Source of the DNA: an uncultured Anaerolineae bacterium
GTDB taxonomy: Bacteria; Chloroflexota; Anaerolineae; J036; Brachytrichaceae
Direction of reading: 5' to 3'
Length of the DNA stretch: 55,738 nucleotides
Assembly (NCBI GenBank): GCA_937927775.1
Contig: CALBEF010000106.1
Location: 1-55,738, forward strand
Position 1 is the stretch's first letter. Every line of letters starts with the position of its first letter. Shown piece after piece: positions 53,942-55,738 of the stretch. A program made the translations under genes and the position numbers. The notes beneath the pieces were generated by a model. It ran no database searches. It was not told the origin of the DNA and saw only the letters and a list, made by a program, of their open reading frames with translations.

Positions 53942-55054
53942 ATGGCATTGAAAATCGGTGTCGTGGGGCTGCGTGGCATCGGCAATCAGCATGCGGATTG
54001 CTACGCCAAAGACCCCCTCGCAAAGCTGGTCGCGGTGTGCGACGTGATCAAGGAGCGCGCCGACAAAGCCGCCGCGCGTTTCGGCGTCAAAGCCTATTAC
54101 AGCCTAAAGGACATGCTGGCCAACGAAGATCTGGACATTGTCGATGTGACCACCGGCGGCCACGAGAACGGGAGCTGGCACTACGAGCCGGCTATGGAGG
54201 CCATGGCCGCCGGCAAGCACGTGCTGGTCGAGAAGCCCATCTCCAACGACATCCACGAGGCGCGCGAGATGGTGCGCTTCGCCGCCGAGCAGGATGTCTA
54301 CCTGGGCTGCAACCTCAACCACTACTTCACGCCTACCGCCGAGAAGGCCCGCCAGTACATGGACGAGGGCAAAGTGGGCGAGCCGGTGTATGTGCTGCAC
54401 AAGGTCGGCTTCAACGGCGGCGAGGAACTCTACTCGCCCAATGCGTCCACGCGCTTCAAGGGCTTCCCCTACGCGCACCTGAAGGCGTTTCTGGCCCACC
54501 CGTTTGCCGTGACGCGCTACTTCTGCGGCGACATCACGCACATCCAGGCGTTTGTGGACCGGCCCAGCTTCCGCCGGCGCGCGGGCGACGCCATGTTGTC
54601 GATCGCCGGCGTCAACCTGCGTTTTGAAAACGGCGCGGTGGGCTACCTGCTCAGCCAGCGCGGCGACGCGGCCTATGGCCTGGGCGGCTGGTGGAGCTTC
54701 GAGATGGCCGGCACGCGCGGCACGTTCTGCATCGAGAACTGCATCGAAAAGTTCACCTTCTGGCCGGCCCCCACGCCGGCCAACCCGGCCACCATGGGTC
54801 AGGTGAAGCCGAGCGAAGAGTACAACAGCGGCATCGCCGACTTTGGCCAGACCTTCCCACGCCGGCTGCACGCCTTCCTCGAAGATGTGACCAACGGCGT
54901 GCCGAAAGAGACGATCCGCGCTTCGGGCCGCGACGCCCTGGCGACGCTGGAGTACACCTTCGCCGTGATCGAGTCGTATGAAAGCGGCGGAGAGATGGTG
55001 CGCCCGGCCCCGCTGCCCACGCTCAAGGGCGACCCGAAGACTGAACTTGACTGA
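53942..55054 (+). CDS. Gfo/Idh/MocA family NAD(P)-dependent oxidoreductase
   Basis: 370 residues. N-terminal Rossmann fold KIGVVGLRGIGNQHADCY, acidic position VCDVI, the cofactor-loop motif EKPISNDIHEAREMV with the catalytic Lys, then the C-terminal beta-sheet substrate domain (LGCNLNHYFTPTAEKARQYM). Oxidises a sugar or inositol hydroxyl. GGAGAGG upstream. Same direction as the isomerase-like gene, probably one pathway. Confidence 0.93.
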   Translation: MALKIGVVGLRGIGNQHADCYAKDPLAKLVAVCDVIKERADKAAARFGVKAYYSLKDMLANEDLDIVDVTTGGHENGSWHYEPAMEAMAAGKHVLVEKPISNDIHEAREMVRFAAEQDVYLGCNLNHYFTPTAEKARQYMDEGKVGEPVYVLHKVGFNGGEELYSPNASTRFKGFPYAHLKAFLAHPFAVTRYFCGDITHIQAFVDRPSFRRRAGDAMLSIAGVNLRFENGAVGYLLSQRGDAAYGLGGWWSFEMAGTRGTFCIENCIEKFTFWPAPTPANPATMGQVKPSEEYNSGIADFGQTFPRRLHAFLEDVTNGVPKETIRASGRDALATLEYTFAVIESYESGGEMVRPAPLPTLKGDPKTELD

Positions 55055-55069
55055 AGCCGGTCGCAGGGT

Positions 55070-55120
55070 GTAGGGCAAGCCGCCGGGCAAGCCGCCGGGC
55101 AAGCCGCCGGCTTGCTCTAC
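55070..55120. repeat. Dispersed palindrome P1 copy 4, with triplicated left arm
   Basis: GGGCAAGCCGCC is repeated three times in tandem, followed by the single right arm GGCTTGCTCTAC. Lies between convergent genes. Confidence 0.88.
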
Positions 55121-55126
55121 TCCGCC

Positions 55127-55447
55127 TCACCGAATGACCGACCGGGGCGTCGCCTCGATGCGTTTGACCACGGTCTTCTCGCGGTCGAGCATCTCGCCGA
55201 CCTGCGGGCCGATCTCGTTCTTCCAGGTGTCCGTTTCGTAGACGGCCTTGTATAGCGCCTCGCGCTGCGCCTCGCTGTCGAAGCGGCGCAGCCACACGTA
55301 CAGCGACTCGTCTTCCTGGCCGACGAAACTGCCAACGACAACCATGCCCTTCGACACCTGGAAGGGGATGATGACCTCCTCCATGAAACGCACCCAGCGC
55401 TCGCGCTGGCCCGGCTTGATGTGGTATTCGCGCAGTTCAAAAAACAT
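55127..55447 (-). CDS. NIPSNAP family protein
   Basis: 106 residues, the size of a single NIPSNAP (dimeric alpha/beta-barrel) domain. MFFELREYHIKPGQRERWVRFMEEVIIPFQ and VGSFVGQEDESLYVWLRRFDS, then WKNEIGPQVGEML, are typical. Role unknown; often in sugar-catabolic clusters as here. Confidence 0.9.
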   Translation of the reverse strand: MFFELREYHIKPGQRERWVRFMEEVIIPFQVSKGMVVVGSFVGQEDESLYVWLRRFDSEAQREALYKAVYETDTWKNEIGPQVGEMLDREKTVVKRIEATPRSVIR

Positions 55448-55543
55448 GACAGACTCCTGGATTGTGCAGGATGATGCAATGGCGTCGCGATGACGCCGGC
55501 ATCACGGACATAGTCCGCGCTGCCTGATTCTACAGGTCGCGCG
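55448..55543. promoter_or_regulatory. Divergent spacer before the truncated membrane gene
   Basis: 96 bp with one P2 palindrome (CGGACATAGTCCG at 55505-55517). No clear promoter boxes. Confidence 0.4.
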
Positions 55544-55738
55544 ATGTCTTTACCCGTGTGGCACACGATGATGGAACAGACCGCATTTCGCGCAGAGGCG
55601 CTGGACTTGCGGCGCGAAATTGTGAGCAACGCGATCCCGGCGTTGATCCTGTTGGGTTGGCTGGGCACGATCCTGGCGCTGTTTGCTTCCATGCGAACGA
55701 TCGCCTGGACGCAGATCGGACTGCATCTGGGCGTGCTG
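55544..55738 (+). CDS. N-terminus of a membrane protein, truncated by window end
   Basis: 65 codons, open to the end of the window. A charged, helical N-terminus (EQTAFRAEALDLRREIV) leads into a hydrophobic helix (AIPALILLGWLGTILALF). A later ATG at 55568 is an alternative start. Too little is visible to name it; a multi-TM protein or sensor kinase would fit. Confidence 0.6.
   Translation, partial: MSLPVWHTMMEQTAFRAEALDLRREIVSNAIPALILLGWLGTILALFASMRTIAWTQIGLHLGVL

Overview
The window is a 55.7 kb stretch of GC-rich chromosome with densely packed genes on both strands, no rRNA or tRNA gene, no CRISPR array and no intact insertion sequence. Gene content points to a Chloroflexota bacterium, probably an Anaerolineae/mat-type lineage: a Uma2 protein, DUF1638, DUF4126, a golvesin-type domain, a cobamide-remodelling CbiR, and SH3 and L,D-transpeptidase envelope proteins. 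The lineage is inferred, because there is no marker gene here. The hexamer GCCGGC recurs throughout genes and spacers.

Layout. 1-9200: Uma2 protein (probably cut by the window edge), a lactonase-like amidohydrolase, an SH3 lipoprotein, clpC, a large secreted amidase and a holin-like membrane protein. 9255-13653: a cobalamin-riboswitch operon encoding a secreted alpha/alpha-toroid protein, an anchored transcobalamin-C-terminal-like protein, an ECF S component and an ECF T component. 13718-18045: envelope/redox genes (L,D-transpeptidase, TlpA-like, degenerate Lgt-like), corA and an unknown membrane protein. 18058-27807: metabolism (nitrilase-like protein lacking its cysteine, glutamate dehydrogenase, cysteine-cluster protein, an M-box-controlled MgtE_N/CBS protein, alcohol dehydrogenase, ilvD, DegV, DUF1638). 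28020-31722: heterodimeric ABC exporter. 31741-37130: cobamide salvage, with cbiR-cobU and a second riboswitch in front of cobT-cobS; an SPFH gene lies between them on the other strand. 37172-44445: mixed housekeeping (DUF4126, holB, methyltransferase, double solute-binding protein, GNAT, VOC, glycosyltransferase). 44549-49856: amidohydrolase, polysaccharide-export permease, glycosyltransferase, TyrA-like dehydrogenase and site-2 protease. 50268-55738: carbohydrate genes (glycosidase-like, isomerase-like, Gfo/Idh/MocA, NIPSNAP) and a truncated membrane protein.

The strongest theme is vitamin B12. Two near-identical cobalamin leaders drive (i) a putative importer whose two surface proteins look like the two domains of animal transcobalamin/intrinsic factor split onto separate genes, next to ECF S and T genes without an ATPase gene, and (ii) the nucleotide-loop genes cobT and cobS. 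cbiR overlaps cobU nearby, so the cell probably imports foreign cobamides, strips the lower ligand and rebuilds it. Both leaders share a Shine-Dalgarno sequence, a five-codon ORF (MIRAP / MIGAP) and an intrinsic terminator after the B12 box. In both, the variable arm of the riboswitch is built from complementary heptamer tandem repeats.

The second theme is repeats. 7-bp tandem arrays of several sequence families sit between genes, inside both riboswitches, at two gene ends where they supply the stop codon, and in frame inside cobU. Several dispersed short palindromes occupy intergenic regions. Several genes lack a ribosome binding site and have a -10-like hexamer 6-14 bp before the start codon, which suggests leaderless transcripts.
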